Assembly (NCBI GenBank): GCA_007922305.1 | Contig: ML677348.1 | Location: forward strand, 19,717,327 to 19,781,326 | From: Dermatemys mawii | Lineage: Eukaryota; Chordata; Testudines; Dermatemydidae | DNA length: 64,000 nt | Direction of reading: 5' to 3' | In this document: in pieces, positions 37,201 to 46,329 of the stretch | Layout: each line of letters begins with the position of its first letter | How positions within the stretch are numbered: the stretch's first letter is position 1 | Program-made: the position numbers and the translations under genes | The notes under the pieces: model-generated | The model's database searches: none | What the model was told of the DNA's origin: nothing | Seen by the model: only the letters and a program-made list of their open reading frames with translations

Positions 37201-40200
37201 CCAGTGCTTAACCACCCTCACTGTTAGGAAGTTTTTCCTAATGACCAACCTAAACCACCGGTGCTGCAATTTAAGCTCACTGGTTCTTGTCCTATCTTTA
37301 GGGGTTAAAGAACAATTTTTCTCTCTCCTCCTTGTGATAACCTTTTACGTACTTGAAAACTGTTATGTCCCCTCTCAGGCTTCTCTTTTCCAGACTAAAC
37401 AAACCCAATTTTTTCAGTCCCATAAGTTATGTTTTCTAGTCCTTTAATCATTGCTCTTGTTCTTCTCTGGACTTTCTCCAGTTTGTTCACATCTTTCCTG
37501 AAATGTGGCACCCAGAACTGGACACAGTATTCCAACTGAGGCCTAATCAGCACAGAGGAGAGTGGAAGAATTACTTCTCGTGTCTTGCTTACAGCACTCC
37601 TGCTAATACATCCCAGAATTTATTTTTTTTTTCCTGCAGTAGCGTTACATTGTTGACTCATGTTTAGCCTATGGTCCACTATGACCCCCAAATCCCTTTC
37701 CACAGTATTCCTTCCTAAGTAGTCATTTCCCATTTTGTATATGCTAAACTGATTGTTCCTTCCTAAGTAAAGTACTTTGTATTTGTTCTTATTGAATTTC
37801 ATCCTATTTACTTCAGACCATTTCTCCAGATCATTTTGAATTTTAATTCTATCCTCTAAAGTCCTTGCAACACCTCACAGCTTGCTATCATCCACAAACT
37901 TTGTAAGTGTACTCTCTCGACCACTATCTAAAGCATGGATGAAGATATTGAATAGAACCCGACCTAGAACTGATCCCTGTGAGCCCCCCACTAGTTATGC
38001 AATATATAACAAGCGTTAGAAAATTTCTGTCCTCACATTTTTTAAAGAAAACAGTAAAATATAATTATATTTCATACATAATATAATCATGTAATTTTGG
38101 CTTCTAGAGTTTATCCCATTAATCTATATTTCTATTGCATTTACTAATTTCAGAGCCCTCCTGGAGCCAGTACATATTCTTTATAGATGGTAAACAAAAG
38201 CACACAGCATAGTGGATAGCTTGCATTATATGTTTGAAAGGCAACTCCAAATATCTGTTAAGGTAGACCTTAAACAAACATATTGTGATCTGATTTTCAG
38301 AGGTGCTGAACACCTGCAACCCCCTGAAGCTACTGTCAGCTGCAAAAGTTCAGAACCTTTAAAAATCAAGCCTTTTTTTTTTTTTTAAACTGCAGCCAAT
38401 GTATATTTATTGAAAGAGAACTTTGCAGGTGTATCAAGGCACCATCATCCTCCCAGATAATCCTGGGGCTGTTAATCTAATCTCCAGTGCACGACTCAGC
38501 AAAAGCAGCGTCAAAGGCCAGTTCTTGGCTAGAGTATTAGTCTTGGGAATGGATAGGAGCCAAGTTTTGAGTCATTGTAAAATGTCATCCAGGAAGCAAC
38601 ACTATCCTCCATTTCAGTATCACTCAACAACAGGGAAAACAGAAGCTTGTTATTAAACTTCCAGGGTTTACGCCAGCAGAAAGAGAACCACGGCTGCATA
38701 GAGGTTTTCTTTCCACCAGCACCCACCATATGGACTGGGTTTCTGGGAAGATTTCAAGCAGAAGAGAGAATGGTTCTCTTCTCAAGAAGAGCTTTAGCAG
38801 CACCATCTTTATTTCCCATGGTGCTCAGGCAGCATGTGTGTGGTATTCATGGGCAGTCAGCACATACAACTTAATCCCCCTGCACATTTGGGCCACAAAC
38901 ACTGAGGGAAAATTTGAAGCCAATCAATTAGTTTCAGTTAGAATTTCATAACGCTCTTGCAAGATTATTTTGCAAGAACCTCTATTTGGGCCCTGTTATA
39001 GGTGGATCATACCTGTAGGCATATGAAGGCATATTTAGATTTTTAGACCTAGCTAGAGTAATTGTTCAGGTATAATTTGGTCTTTGGATTTAATAAAGGA
39101 ATTTATAATTGAATTGCTGTCATGGTAATATCCTGTATTAATCATTCCAACAGTGTTTCTTTTCTAAAAAGTAACACTCCACAATTAAGTACACAGGCCA
39201 TAAAACCCAGTTAAGACATACAAGGAAAAACAAACATACATCTAGATTCCAAACTCAAATAAGTAGTACTGGTTTACCAGGAAACCATATAAATAAAATT
39301 TAGTGGGAGACACCTATTGTTCGTAATGCTAGGAAAACTTCAAGAAGAATGATGGGAAAATCTGAGCCCTTCTGCCAGAGGAACAGTTACCAGGCAGAAA
39401 CAGACTAAACTCCTTAACAAGTGTTTCAAAAGATAATAGATGGCTAAGTGAGATTTCTAATCATTAAATAATTTTAAAGTGTATGCATCATGTAAACAAA
39501 GAAAGATCAGCTCACACAGGTGAGAATATATACCCCTACACTAACAGCTCTTGCAATAACAAATTAGGACCAGTTACCTAGAAAAGATTTTCCCATAGTG
39601 TTAACTAAAATGAGATTATAATTTGAAAAAGATGGGCAAAGAGACAAAGGAGTGGAAGGAAAGAGAGAAGAACACTGCCACCCACACATCTTGCTTTCCA
39701 GTGTATTCTTCTGTCTTCTAAGTGTTTACATATTTTACGGTAAGCTCTTTGAAACGGGATACAGCCGACATGCTGTTGATGTCACAGCAGGGGGAGCCTC
39801 CTCAACTGTAGTCAAAGATTTAAGGACCACGAGCTTGAGCTGCTTAACACAATCACACAATGATTTCTCCATCAAGCCCATGACTGCTGTTTGAACTACA
39901 GCACAGCTGTTAGAAAGACACACAGCCCTAGAGCTGATCGACTTCTAGCGATGGAGGACACCAAAGAGGTGGGGTAGGTTCCAGTGTGGGAAGGGGAGGC
40001 AAGTCGGATAGAAGGGGGCTCTTGCCTGCTATGCTGCCAGGCTCAGTCTTACAGGCACGGAAAGATCACACTGTGTGGGAGATGGGTTCCCTCTTAGCTG
40101 TCAACCTGGGTATTCGGGGGAAGGCGGTCTGCTAGGGCCAGGGACCAGAGCAGCTCTCACCTGACACGCTGGCTCTCTAGGGGTAGGGCGCTCCACACAG

Positions 40201-40510
40201 GAGGGGCACTGAGGAGAGCTCACCTGAGATGCTGCCAGTCTGGGTGCCGGGGAGGGAGCGATCCCGGGGGAGAGGGGGCGATCACCTGAGACGCGGGGGG
40301 GGGGGGGGCCGCTCACCCGACACGCTGCCGGTCTGGGTGCCGGGGGGAGGGGCGCTCACCCGACACGCTGCCGGTCTGGGTGCCGGGGGGGAGGGGCGAT
40401 CCCTGGGGGGAGGGGCGCTCACCTGACACGCTGTCGGTCTGGGTGCCCGCGGTGCTCGATCTCCGCCCGGCCACCACTTGTCCATCGCCGGGACCCCCCG
40501 CACTTTGCAT
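16213..40510 (-). CDS. CDADC1: CDADC1, two-domain (deoxy)cytidylate deaminase, nine coding exons
   Basis: Joined exons: 40510-40423, 32492-32398, 29556-29379, 28406-27828, 22769-22720, 21112-20946, 20428-20239, 18189-18138, 16286-16213. All introns are GT-AG with consistent phases; the total is 1473 nt, 490 residues plus stop. The family has two cytidine/dCMP deaminase domains. Domain 1 (about residues 62-125) keeps the zinc cysteines in PCSTC (110-114) but reads HAGQ at 86-89, lacking the catalytic Glu. Domain 2 (about 314-450) has HAEQ (377-380) and PCDEC (404-408), so it should be the active site. A mostly helical linker (about 122-313) joins them. Known: the family was first described as a testis cytidine deaminase and more recently, as I recall, as a dCTP deaminase in nucleotide metabolism. 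The C-terminus ends in a basic KK-containing tail as in the mammalian protein. It is about 24 residues shorter than the human protein as I remember it. No frameshift or internal stop was seen, so it looks functional. Identity is highly confident. Confidence 0.95.
16287..18137 (-). other. CDADC1 intron 8
   Basis: Contains, at about 16345-16460, a fragment of the Penelope-linked fold-back family (TGTAGCCATGTTAGTCCCAG, GTGGGTCCAATAACAGATAT). Otherwise nothing recognised. Confidence 0.7.
18138..18189 (-). CDS. CDADC1: CDADC1 coding exon 8
   Basis: A 52-nt exon found from splice signals and phase: a strong pyrimidine tract then CACAG|TGG, donor GAAA|GTAAGT. It encodes [17 protein letters not shown] (450-466). 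Only the WQL.PS start is clearly shared with mammals; the rest is divergent, as expected for the tail. Confidence 0.88.
18190..20238 (-). other. CDADC1 intron 7
   Basis: Dominated by the solo LTR at 19168-19961. Remaining sequence is unremarkable apart from a repeat piece at about 20005-20095 (CAGTGTAGACAG). Confidence 0.8.
19168..19961 (+). mobile_element. Solo LTR, 794 bp, 5-bp target duplication
   Basis: Begins TGTCATAAG and ends CCTGACA. GGGAT is duplicated exactly at 19163-19167 and 19962-19966. The last 100 bp match the LTR at the window start. A TTTATTAAAATCTTTC stretch near 19598 may hold its polyadenylation region. It is antisense to CDADC1. Confidence 0.92.
20239..20428 (-). CDS. 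CDADC1: CDADC1 coding exon 7 (PCDEC zinc motif)
   Basis: 190 nt encoding residues 387-449. PCDEC at 404-408 provides the two cysteine zinc ligands of the active domain. [10 protein letters not shown] follows, as in other dCMP-type deaminases. Acceptor TGTAG|GTG, donor ACA|GTAAGT. Confidence 0.96.
20429..20945 (-). other. CDADC1 intron 6
   Basis: 517 bp, no repeat recognised beyond short CA runs. Confidence 0.8.
20946..21112 (-). CDS. CDADC1: CDADC1 coding exon 6 (HAE catalytic motif)
   Basis: 167 nt encoding residues 331-385 plus two nucleotides. It contains HAEQ at 377-380: the His is a zinc ligand and the Glu the proton shuttle. Upstream is the GYNAFP loop expected in a deoxycytidylate-type substrate pocket. 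Acceptor TTGCAG|AGC, donor TTCAG|GTATAT. Confidence 0.96.
21113..22719 (-). other. CDADC1 intron 5
   Basis: Holds the long palindrome at 21290-21420; otherwise unique-looking. Confidence 0.8.
21290..21420. repeat. Long palindrome / hairpin MITE, arms of about 40-48 bp
   Basis: The left arm starts ATTGATTTTGTTCATGT and continues through ATGTGACCATCCAGTGCCAT. The right arm is its reverse complement with two adjacent substitutions. The loop is AT-rich and itself partly palindromic (TATAACATGAACA / TATATGTTATA). It could be a young hairpin MITE or a hairpin-forming intronic RNA. Confidence 0.88.
22720..22769 (-). CDS. CDADC1: CDADC1 coding exon 5 (start of deaminase domain 2)
   Basis: A 50-nt micro-exon, too short to stand out as an open frame. 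It encodes residues 314-330 ([17 protein letters not shown]), the first beta strand of the second deaminase domain. Acceptor TTTTAG|AGG, donor TCT|GTGAGT. The phases fit exon 4 (split codon) and exon 6 (phase 0). Confidence 0.95.
26293..26728 (+). mobile_element. hAT-type element, 436 bp
   Basis: Left end CAGGGGTCAGCAACCTTT; the right end is a degraded inverted form (AGGTTATCTACCCCCTA). Flanks GTATATAC (26285-26292) and GCATATAC (26729-26736) match at 7 of 8. The GC-rich centre explains the small frames there. Confidence 0.78.
26880..27790 (+). mobile_element. MIR-like SINE interrupted by the LTR
   Basis: Text before the LTR (CACTTTACAGATGTAGCACA, GAGCAGCTAA) and after it (CTTACCCAAGGTCAGATGGG, CAGGGCTCCTGACTTCTAGT) joins into one MIR/CORE-SINE-like sequence when the LTR and one target copy are set aside. 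Confidence 0.65.
27025..27705 (+). mobile_element. Solo LTR, 681 bp, 4-bp target duplication
   Basis: Begins TGTGAC and ends GTCACA; GTAC is present at both flanks (27021-27024 and 27706-27709). The interior is typical LTR text, with ATTGTATTGTATTTTGTGG as a possible promoter or polyadenylation zone. Different family from the 19168 LTR. Confidence 0.82.
27828..28406 (-). CDS. CDADC1: CDADC1 coding exon 4 (linker between deaminase domains)
   Basis: 579 nt encoding residues 121-313 plus a split codon. It is the largest exon and highly similar to mammals (for example [13 protein letters not shown] at its start and [18 protein letters not shown] at its end). Acceptor TTCCAG|CTGG, donor ACTG|GTGAGT. 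It covers the end of domain 1 and the helical inter-domain region. Confidence 0.97.
28407..29378 (-). other. CDADC1 intron 3
   Basis: 972 bp; nothing recognised. Confidence 0.8.
29379..29556 (-). CDS. CDADC1: CDADC1 coding exon 3 (deaminase domain 1, inactive-type)
   Basis: 178 nt encoding residues 62-120 plus one nucleotide. It holds the first zinc-site segment: HAGQ at 86-89 and PCSTC at 110-114. The Glu that normally follows HA is a Gly, so this domain should bind zinc poorly or not catalyse. As I recall the human protein has the same substitution, so this is a family trait and not decay. Acceptor TATAG|GTA, donor ATG|GTAAGT. Confidence 0.96.
29758..29990. repeat. Fold-back element of the Penelope-linked type
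   Basis: Arms at about 29758-29805 and 29907-29952 are inverted copies (GTGAAAGAGACAAGCTTTCG against GAAAGTTTGTCTCTTTCAC). A second inner pair (AGCTAAATACAAGG/CTTGTATTTAGCT) nests between them. A related single-arm fragment is at 50215-50355. Confidence 0.75.
31103..31257. mobile_element. 155-bp mini fold-back element with 12-bp target duplication
   Basis: Left part AATCAGAGGGGTAGCCGTG and onward equals the left end of the Penelope-like element at 32783; the right part equals its right end (GAAAGCTTATGCTCTAAAAC and onward). ATTAAGATTTAT is duplicated exactly at 31091-31102 and 31258-31269. No coding sequence remains. Confidence 0.88.
32398..32492 (-). CDS. CDADC1: CDADC1 coding exon 2
   Basis: 95 nt encoding residues 30-61, including [20 protein letters not shown], very close to the mammalian protein. 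Acceptor GACAG|GT and donor CAG|GTAAAA give phase 1 in and phase 0 out, matching exons 1 and 3. It lies just upstream, on the minus strand, of the mini fold-back element in intron 2. Confidence 0.93.
32783..35381 (+). mobile_element. Penelope-like retroelement, 2.6 kb, with 12-bp target duplication
   Basis: TCAATATATAAT is duplicated exactly at 32771-32782 and 35382-35393. The plus-strand interior codes for a Penelope-type reverse transcriptase and a GIY-YIG-like endonuclease. The left 350-400 bp (about 32826-33181) is an inverted copy of the right end (about 35026-35378), including the antisense C-terminal codons. This inverted terminal arrangement is known for Penelope elements. Likely 5'-incomplete and inactive. 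Confidence 0.9.
33244..35200 (+). pseudogene. Penelope-like RT + GIY-YIG polyprotein, broken
   Basis: Reverse-transcriptase signs: [14 protein letters not shown] at about 33766-33810, [20 protein letters not shown] at about 33935-33995, and the catalytic YIDDIF at about 34050. After a linker, a CXXC-type segment (CNKPRCQLC) and the endonuclease start ([20 protein letters not shown]) follow at about 34708-34890. Breaks: a frameshift near 33555, a TGA at 34295-34297 and a TGA near 34892, both TGAs likely CpG decay. The frame reopens after each break and runs to about 35195. N-terminal sequence before about 33244 is replaced by the inverted arm. Confidence 0.88.
37036..38000 (-). mobile_element. 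CR1 LINE 3' end, minus strand
   Basis: The plus strand starts AATCATAGAATCATAGGACT, the complement of the CR1 3' terminus, and continues as antisense CR1. At 37620-37802 the minus strand encodes the C-terminal ORF2 motif ([32 protein letters not shown]). It is oriented with CDADC1. Truncated 5', inactive. Confidence 0.92.
40150..40450 (-). repeat. Tandem repeat carrying five splice-donor-like sites at the exon 1/intron 1 junction
   Basis: On the minus strand the segment ACCCAGAC(C/T)G(A/G)CAGCGTGTC(A/G)G|GTGAGC recurs. The exon-end positions of the five donors are 40423 (the one assigned to exon 1), 40360, 40317, 40224 and 40161; the last copy is partial. Spacings are 63, 43, 93 and 63 nt. 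Copies are separated by C-rich spacers, one with a run of about 15 C (plus-strand G, about 40295-40308). Use of the 40360 donor would add 21 in-frame codons. Confidence 0.85.
40423..40510 (-). CDS. CDADC1: CDADC1 coding exon 1 (start codon)
   Basis: Encodes residues 1-29 plus one nucleotide. The ATG is at 40508-40510. An in-frame TGA lies 14 codons upstream (40553-40555) with no ATG between, which supports this start. The Kozak context is weak (T at -3, C at +4). The peptide ends in [10 protein letters not shown], resembling the STQTGS segment near the human N-terminus. The donor is CAG|GTGAGC. Part of this exon and its donor is tandemly repeated downstream (see 40150-40450). Confidence 0.85.
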
Positions 40511-41050
40511 CGATCTCGCTGGCCTCACCCTCCCGCTAGCGGCTCCGGACACTCAGCTCCACCCCACATAACTGCTGGGGCAACAAACTCCCGTCAGCGA
40601 GCTAGTGCGGCGCGCGCTCTTGCGTAAGCATCTCCAGCGGGCGCCCCTCGTGACGCGGTCCGGAAGCTCCTGCCTTAACCGCCAAGGCGCGTGGCGGGCT
40701 GGTTCAGGCACGTGGGGGCGGGGGGGTGAAGTCACGCCAATGAGCCTCCTCGGGTTGGCTGTGTGGGGCGGGGCGGGGAGCTGAGTGGGCCGGTGTGAGA
40801 GTTGGATGGTTGGTGGTTTCTGATGCTCCCCTCGGGAATGGCGCGTGGGCCCGGCCCGGCCCGGCGAGTTGCTGCTCCCGCGTGGTCGTTGCAGTGTCAC
40901 GCAGGGATGTTTTGACGCCTCGCTGGGAGGCGGGAAGCGGTTAGTGGTGCGACGGGTTTGTGTGAAAACGCCACCTGTTCGCAGCCATATAACGGCCTTC
41001 TCCCTGCCCCACCCCGCCTTCCATTCCTCTTTCTTGGCGGTAAAGTGCAT
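40430..41050 (-). promoter_or_regulatory. CpG-island promoter of CDADC1
   Basis: A GC- and CpG-dense block spanning exon 1 and upstream sequence, unlike the AT-rich surroundings. Visible motifs: an E-box CACGTG at 40709-40714, CCAAT on the plus strand at 40737-40741, and a double GC box at 40765-40778. No TATA box was seen. This is a typical housekeeping-type promoter and may fire in both directions. The long open frames through it on both strands reflect high GC. Confidence 0.75.
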
Positions 41051-41340
41051 CATAACATCACACAGCAAGACACTCCTCACTTCTTCAGGCCGCTTTCTAA
41101 TTGTGCTCCCCAAAACAAAGAGGGAGGCTGGGCTGGGCTCCCAAAATAAATTCCTAGAACATACCTGTTGGAAAAGCATCTAGTCCTGATTTATAAAATG
41201 GTCCGTGATGGAGAATCCACCACAACCCTTCGGTAAATGGTTGAAAGGCTATGTACCCTCATTGTAGTTATGCCTTATTTATTTCTGTCTGAATTTGGCC
41301 AACTTCCACTCACTAGCTCTTTTTATACCTTTAAATGTAA
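41051..41340. other. CpG island flank
   Basis: Transition from GC-rich to AT-rich sequence; no feature. The plus-strand frame 40845-41183 has no recognisable domain. Confidence 0.4.
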
Positions 41341-42185
41341 AATAATGCACACTGGAAAACAATCCCAACTATACATATAAAACAATGGCATCTAAACTAG
41401 GTGTTACCACTCAAAGATCTTAGAGTAATTTTGGATAGGTCTCAGAAAACATCCACTCAGCGTGCAGTGTCAGTCAAAAAAGCAAATAAAATGTTGGGAA
41501 TCATTAAGAAAGGGATAGATAACAAGGCAGAAAATATATTGCCTCAATGTAAATCCATGGTATGCCTACATCTTGAATATTATGTGTAGATGTGGTTACC
41601 CTATCTCAAAAAAGATGTACAGGCATGTCACATCTTAGGCGAATTTAACATGCGCAATTTCCACTTTATGTGGTCGGCAAAAGAAAAAAAAAAGAGGGAA
41701 AAATAAAAATGTAAAAACTTTCTGTAGGGCGGGCGATTTCATCCACCATTGAAGTCAATGGATTTTGGCTTTACGCATTAACCGCGGAATGGAACCCTTG
41801 TGCAAGATGTGACATGCGTGTATTGGAATTGGAGAAGGTTCAGAAAAGGGCAACAAAAATGATTAGGGGTATGAAATGGCTTCCATATGAGGAGAGATTA
41901 ATAAGATGGGGGGGATTTCAGCTTGAAAAAGAGACGACGAAGGGGGAGATATGATTGAAGTCTATAAAATCGTGACTGGTGTGGAGAAAATAAATAAGGA
42001 AGTGTCATTTACTCCTTCCACAACACAAGAACTTGAGGCCACCAAATGAAATTAATAGGCAGCAGGTTTAAAACAAAAGAAAGTATTTTTTCACACAACA
42101 CACAGTCAACCTGTGGAACTCCTTGCCAGAGGATCTTGTGAAGTCCAAAACTATAACAGGATTAAAAAAAGAACTAGATAATTTT
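41341..42185 (+). mobile_element. CR1 LINE fragment, split by a MITE
   Basis: ORF2 C-terminal region and 3' UTR (VTTQRS-like, SVKKANKMLGIIKKGIDNK, then TTGGAATTGGAGAAGGTTCAG). The same stretch without the insert is at 54785-55384. The 3' end is missing. Confidence 0.88.
41620..41820. mobile_element. 201-bp Tc1/mariner-type MITE nested in CR1
   Basis: Ends CAGGCATGTCACATCTT (41620-41636) and its inverted partner at 41804-41820, 16 of 17 matching. Flanked by TA at 41618-41619 and 41821-41822. The uninterrupted CR1 at 54800 gives the empty-site text, confirming the boundaries. Confidence 0.92.
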
Positions 42186-42199
42186 GTAGTAAGATGAGA

Positions 42200-42770
42200 C
42201 AAACATAAATCCTTATATCAGAGGCCTGGTATGAGGCTTAAGGCCTGCACTAAAGTAATGGGCAAGACTTTGCTAACATAAAGCAAAGTTAAGCTGCGAG
42301 TCAGAGGCAGGCCCTGCTCACAGAAGCTGCAAAGGAAGGACTGATGTTGCAAAAATACATGTACCTAAAAGGTACTGGACTCTAGAGATATCAGAACACG
42401 CTGATACTTGCACATTCCACACACATAACAAGGAACAAACTGACCCATCCTAAAGACAGGAGCAGAAGGGTAATATGATTGATAGAGTTGTTTTGTTCGA
42501 ACCAGCATGTACAAGGTGAGGGGCAGCACCTTGTTACGTAGAGAGGCTGCACCTCGATACATCAGGCATGATGTGTAACTTGTTTGTATCTGTGTATAAG
42601 AATACATTCCTGAGGAAGTTCTCTGTCCAGCCTAGGGGGCAGTGGAGTGTCCCACCACTGCCTGAGCTATGTCCATTGTCAGAACCTGCTTGTGATGAAT
42701 CCTTGCTCCCTGGCACTCCCTTCAAGTACAGCCTGTTGGGTTAATTGGCCTATCTGCCCACATGTGGGTG
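42200..42770 (+). mobile_element. LTR-like sequence
   Basis: Not CR1; has the look of an ERV LTR with TGTGTATAAGAATACATTCC as a possible TATA region near 42590 and CCTGTTGGGTTAATTGG near its end. It sits between two CR1 fragments. Ends and target duplication not resolved. Confidence 0.45.
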
Positions 42771-42779
42771 GACATCTCA

Positions 42780-44080
42780 TCACATAAGCCAAAGATTGCA
42801 TTAGCCCTTTTGGCTACAACATCTCACTGCAAGCTGTCATGTTTGGCTGATTCTCACCCTGACACCAAATCTTCTTCAGGGTCACTGCTTCCTAGATAGG
42901 AGTTCCCCCTTGTGTATATTTGGCCTTTTTCTTTGTTCCTACATGTATGTTTAGCCATATTAAAATGCATATTGTTTTCTTGAGCTCAGTTCACCAAGCA
43001 ATCCAGATTCCTCTGAATCAGTGACCTGTCCTCTCCATTTTTGTGTCATATGCAGACTTGATTTTGTGCTTCCTCCCAGATTATGATAAAAATGTTAAAT
43101 AGCAGCGTAGAACCAAGAACTCACCCTACTAGTTCCCACTAGAAAGACACCCATTCAATGACAATTCCTCATTTACAGTTATATTTTCAGACCTATCAGT
43201 TAACTAGCTTTTAATCCATTTAATGTGTGCCTTGTTAATTTTATATCTTTCTAGTTTTTCACTTAAAATGTTATGTGGTACCAAGTCATATGCCTTATAG
43301 AAATCTATGCATATTACATCAACACTATTACTTTTATCAACCAAACTTGTAATTGAATCAAAGAGAGATATCAAGTTAGCTTGACAGGATCTATTTTCCA
43401 TATTGATTGGCATTATTTATATTATCTCCTTTTAGTTCTTTATTAATCAATACTGTATCAGTATCCATTATCTTGCCCAACCAGGATCAGTGGCAGACTG
43501 ACAGACCTATATTTACCTGAGTTATCCCATTTACCCTTTTAAATTGTTTGGCACAATATTAGCTTTCTTCCAGAACTTCCCCAAGGTTCAAAGACTTATT
43601 GAAAATGAGAGTTAATGGTCCAGTGAGCAAATTGGCCAGCTCTTTAAAAAAATATGTTGGATGTCACTTATTTGGACCTGCTGATTTAAAATGTTTAACT
43701 TTAGGTTAGGGTTATTTAATATCTGCCTGAAATACTAGTGGAATGGAAAGGGTGTTATCATATGACTGCATCATCTGTTTTTTCCCCAAATAAAATATTT
43801 ATTGAACACTTCTGCTTTTTGTGCATTACTACTGGTAATTCTACCATTTCCATCTAGTAATCAATACATACCCTTGTTAAGGGTCTTTTTGTTGCTAATA
43901 TACTTAAACTTCTCCTTATTATCTTCAGCTCTACTGTCCATAGTTTCCACCTTGTGTCCCTTTGCTTTCCTTATCAAATTTCTGCAAATCCTAGTACTGA
44001 ATATACATCATAAGCTATCAATTTTTAAAAAATGGTTATAGTTACTTTCACTTCTATCCAAAACCAGATTATTTTTTTTT
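42780..44080 (-). mobile_element. CR1-group LINE fragment (reverse transcriptase)
   Basis: The minus strand 43204-43413 encodes SCQANLISLFDSITSLVDKS and VDVICIDFYKAYDLVPHNIL, the CR1-group reverse-transcriptase core. Antisense CR1 text continues on both sides. Older and AT-richer than the other copies; no intact frame. Confidence 0.82.
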
Positions 44081-46240
44081 TAACCATTATGGCCTACAGA
44101 ACATTAAATGGACTGTCTAAAAAAAGAAATATTTGTACTATGTGCCTACCAATCCACTTTAATTTTGGGGGACAAAAGTACATGCTGAGCATCTTTTATT
44201 TCTTTGCTTATGGTTCTCACATACCTGTAGCTTACTTGATGCTCGCATAGAAAACCTCCTCCCAGTCCTTTTGAAAGTGTTTTCTGTAGTGATAAGAAGG
44301 ACCACCAGGGGGTACTATAAGTTCAATACTAACTTATAAGAAAAAAATTGTTGGCTGTTTTGAGAAGTAATAATGAATAAAGGGCTGATCATGCAGTCCT
44401 CTCACTCCCAGACTGCACGCTGATTGACTTTAGTGGTATGGATGATTTAGGACTCTCTAGGTGAGGACTAGGTATGCCAAATGGCCAGCCCTGCTAGTTT
44501 AGGGCAGGAGACTCCAAGTGAGGGTTTTTGTTTATAGATGTCCTCTCTCGAGGCAGAAAGGTTTGTACAGAGAAGACTGGATTTAAAATCATCAACTGCC
44601 ATTATGTGACCTCCTTAATAAAAGAATAACAGTACTTAGTTGAGAATATGGAAAACAGTACTAAGCTGAGAATATGGTCTTAAAATATACTGAACTTTTA
44701 CACTTCACAGTAAACTACTGAAGTAGTATGAGTAACTGAGAGCCCAAATCAGAAAAATAAAAGTAAAATTAATTTCCTAAGGCAAATGTAAGTACATTTG
44801 GGAAATGTGCAGCAAAACATAATGGTTAGTGCCAACAAACCATCTGACATTACTGCATCAGTTCTTTACCAATAATGGATCAGATTAAAAGAGAAACAAG
44901 ATCCGAGCCTGCTTCTATTGAAGTCCACAGGAGCAGTCAGTGAAACTATTATTTCCTCATCTACCTTGGTAAAGGAAATACAATTTAATCCGTAGTATTA
45001 CTGAAAATCTGCACCCCTATATTAATAGTAGAAACTGTTTTGATCCCTCCAGGCAACTCAGAAATAATAAGCAGTTGCGTGTACAAAGTGAAGTATAATG
45101 TGTTAAATTAAACTATCCACTATTAAATAGATCTTAAATTTTTAAATTGTCCCTCTTTAAAAGAAGCAGTTGCCACCTGATGACTAATGCTGCAGAAGTG
45201 GTTCTAAACTCTTATGTATTATATGTGGCTTATTGGAATATTTCACTGTTAGGTTCTTTCAGAGCACTTAAAATGTGCTATGTTCCATAACTGAGCAATC
45301 GGGTTTATATTCTGTCAAAAATATCACTATAAAAACCAGTTACATTTCAGATACATATTAGTACTGCCAGCTCCTTTAAGAGTCAGGCATTACAGAAGCC
45401 AAAAACTGCTGTGAATATTTTAAAAGGGAGGCCGATAGGCTATAATGTGGATCAAGACCTTCTGATGCTACTTTTCAATTAGTGGTGCTACCTATCTGCG
45501 GAACAAGCATTCAGGAAAATAAGTTCAGTTTTCTTCTAGAATTGAATTTATCCTTATAAATTAATAAAATTATAGAAAAACATACAACATATTACGCATG
45601 CTTGGCAGCATGTTGCCAACAGAGAAATCAATAAAAGGACAATGAGGGCATAAGTCAGATCTCAGACCTTCTGCTTATAGTAGTCTCAGAGGATGTTGTG
45701 TTTAACTGTTTTTTTCATTCTGTACATTCAGAGCCCTCACACTACAAATCAGACTACCGAGTGTGCTTCTGTTGAAGCCAAGTGGAGTTTATTGGGGAAA
45801 AGGAAGTGTCTTTGGAGGTAAAATAGAAAAAGTTATATGAAAATTTATTGCAGCATAGGAGGGGTAACTTTTCTGCTTGGCTTGTATAATCACAGCCATA
45901 CTAACACTGAGCTGGTCAATACTTGATGTGATACTTATACAAAATGGACACAGTAATGGCTCTGATTCCACCTTCCTGCTACATCCAAAACTTGTAATGA
46001 AGCCAATATGATTTTTTTAATGCATAAGAAATGGAAGATCAGGCCCAAAAATATAGGGTTTCAAAGGAACCATCACAATCCAATGACTGCATATGTGAGG
46101 GTACCTAGGGAGGCTGAATACAGGAGGAAGGCTGTGAAAAACTGGTGAGTATAATTCATGAGAGGGGAAAAGAATGGCATTATAGTAAGCAGGTTAATAT
46201 GAGTGCAGGGATATCTTACAGGTAGGGAGGAGACTGGGGA
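44081..46240. other. Intergenic, no feature recognised
   Basis: AT-rich, low-copy-looking sequence without coding motifs. Confidence 0.4.
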
Positions 46241-46329
46241 GTTGCAAAAGGAATGTGGAGTACAGGGTTGACATTAGGATTACGTTTAAGGTTGTTCTGG
46301 GAAGCATTGTGCTCCTGGAGGATGTCAGC

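Larger units (their letters stand above)
32493..40422 (-). other. CDADC1 intron 1
   Basis: About 7.9 kb. It holds the Penelope-like element (32783-35381), a CR1 fragment (37036-38000) and otherwise low-copy-looking sequence at 35394-37035 and 38000-40150. Its first 270 bp carry the repeated donor segments. Confidence 0.8.

Noticed and set aside
40553..41179. 208-residue minus-strand frame just upstream of CDADC1 exon 1, in the same frame
   Set aside because: Ends in a TGA before the ATG, sits in the CpG island and shows no similarity to CDADC1; treated as promoter/5' UTR.
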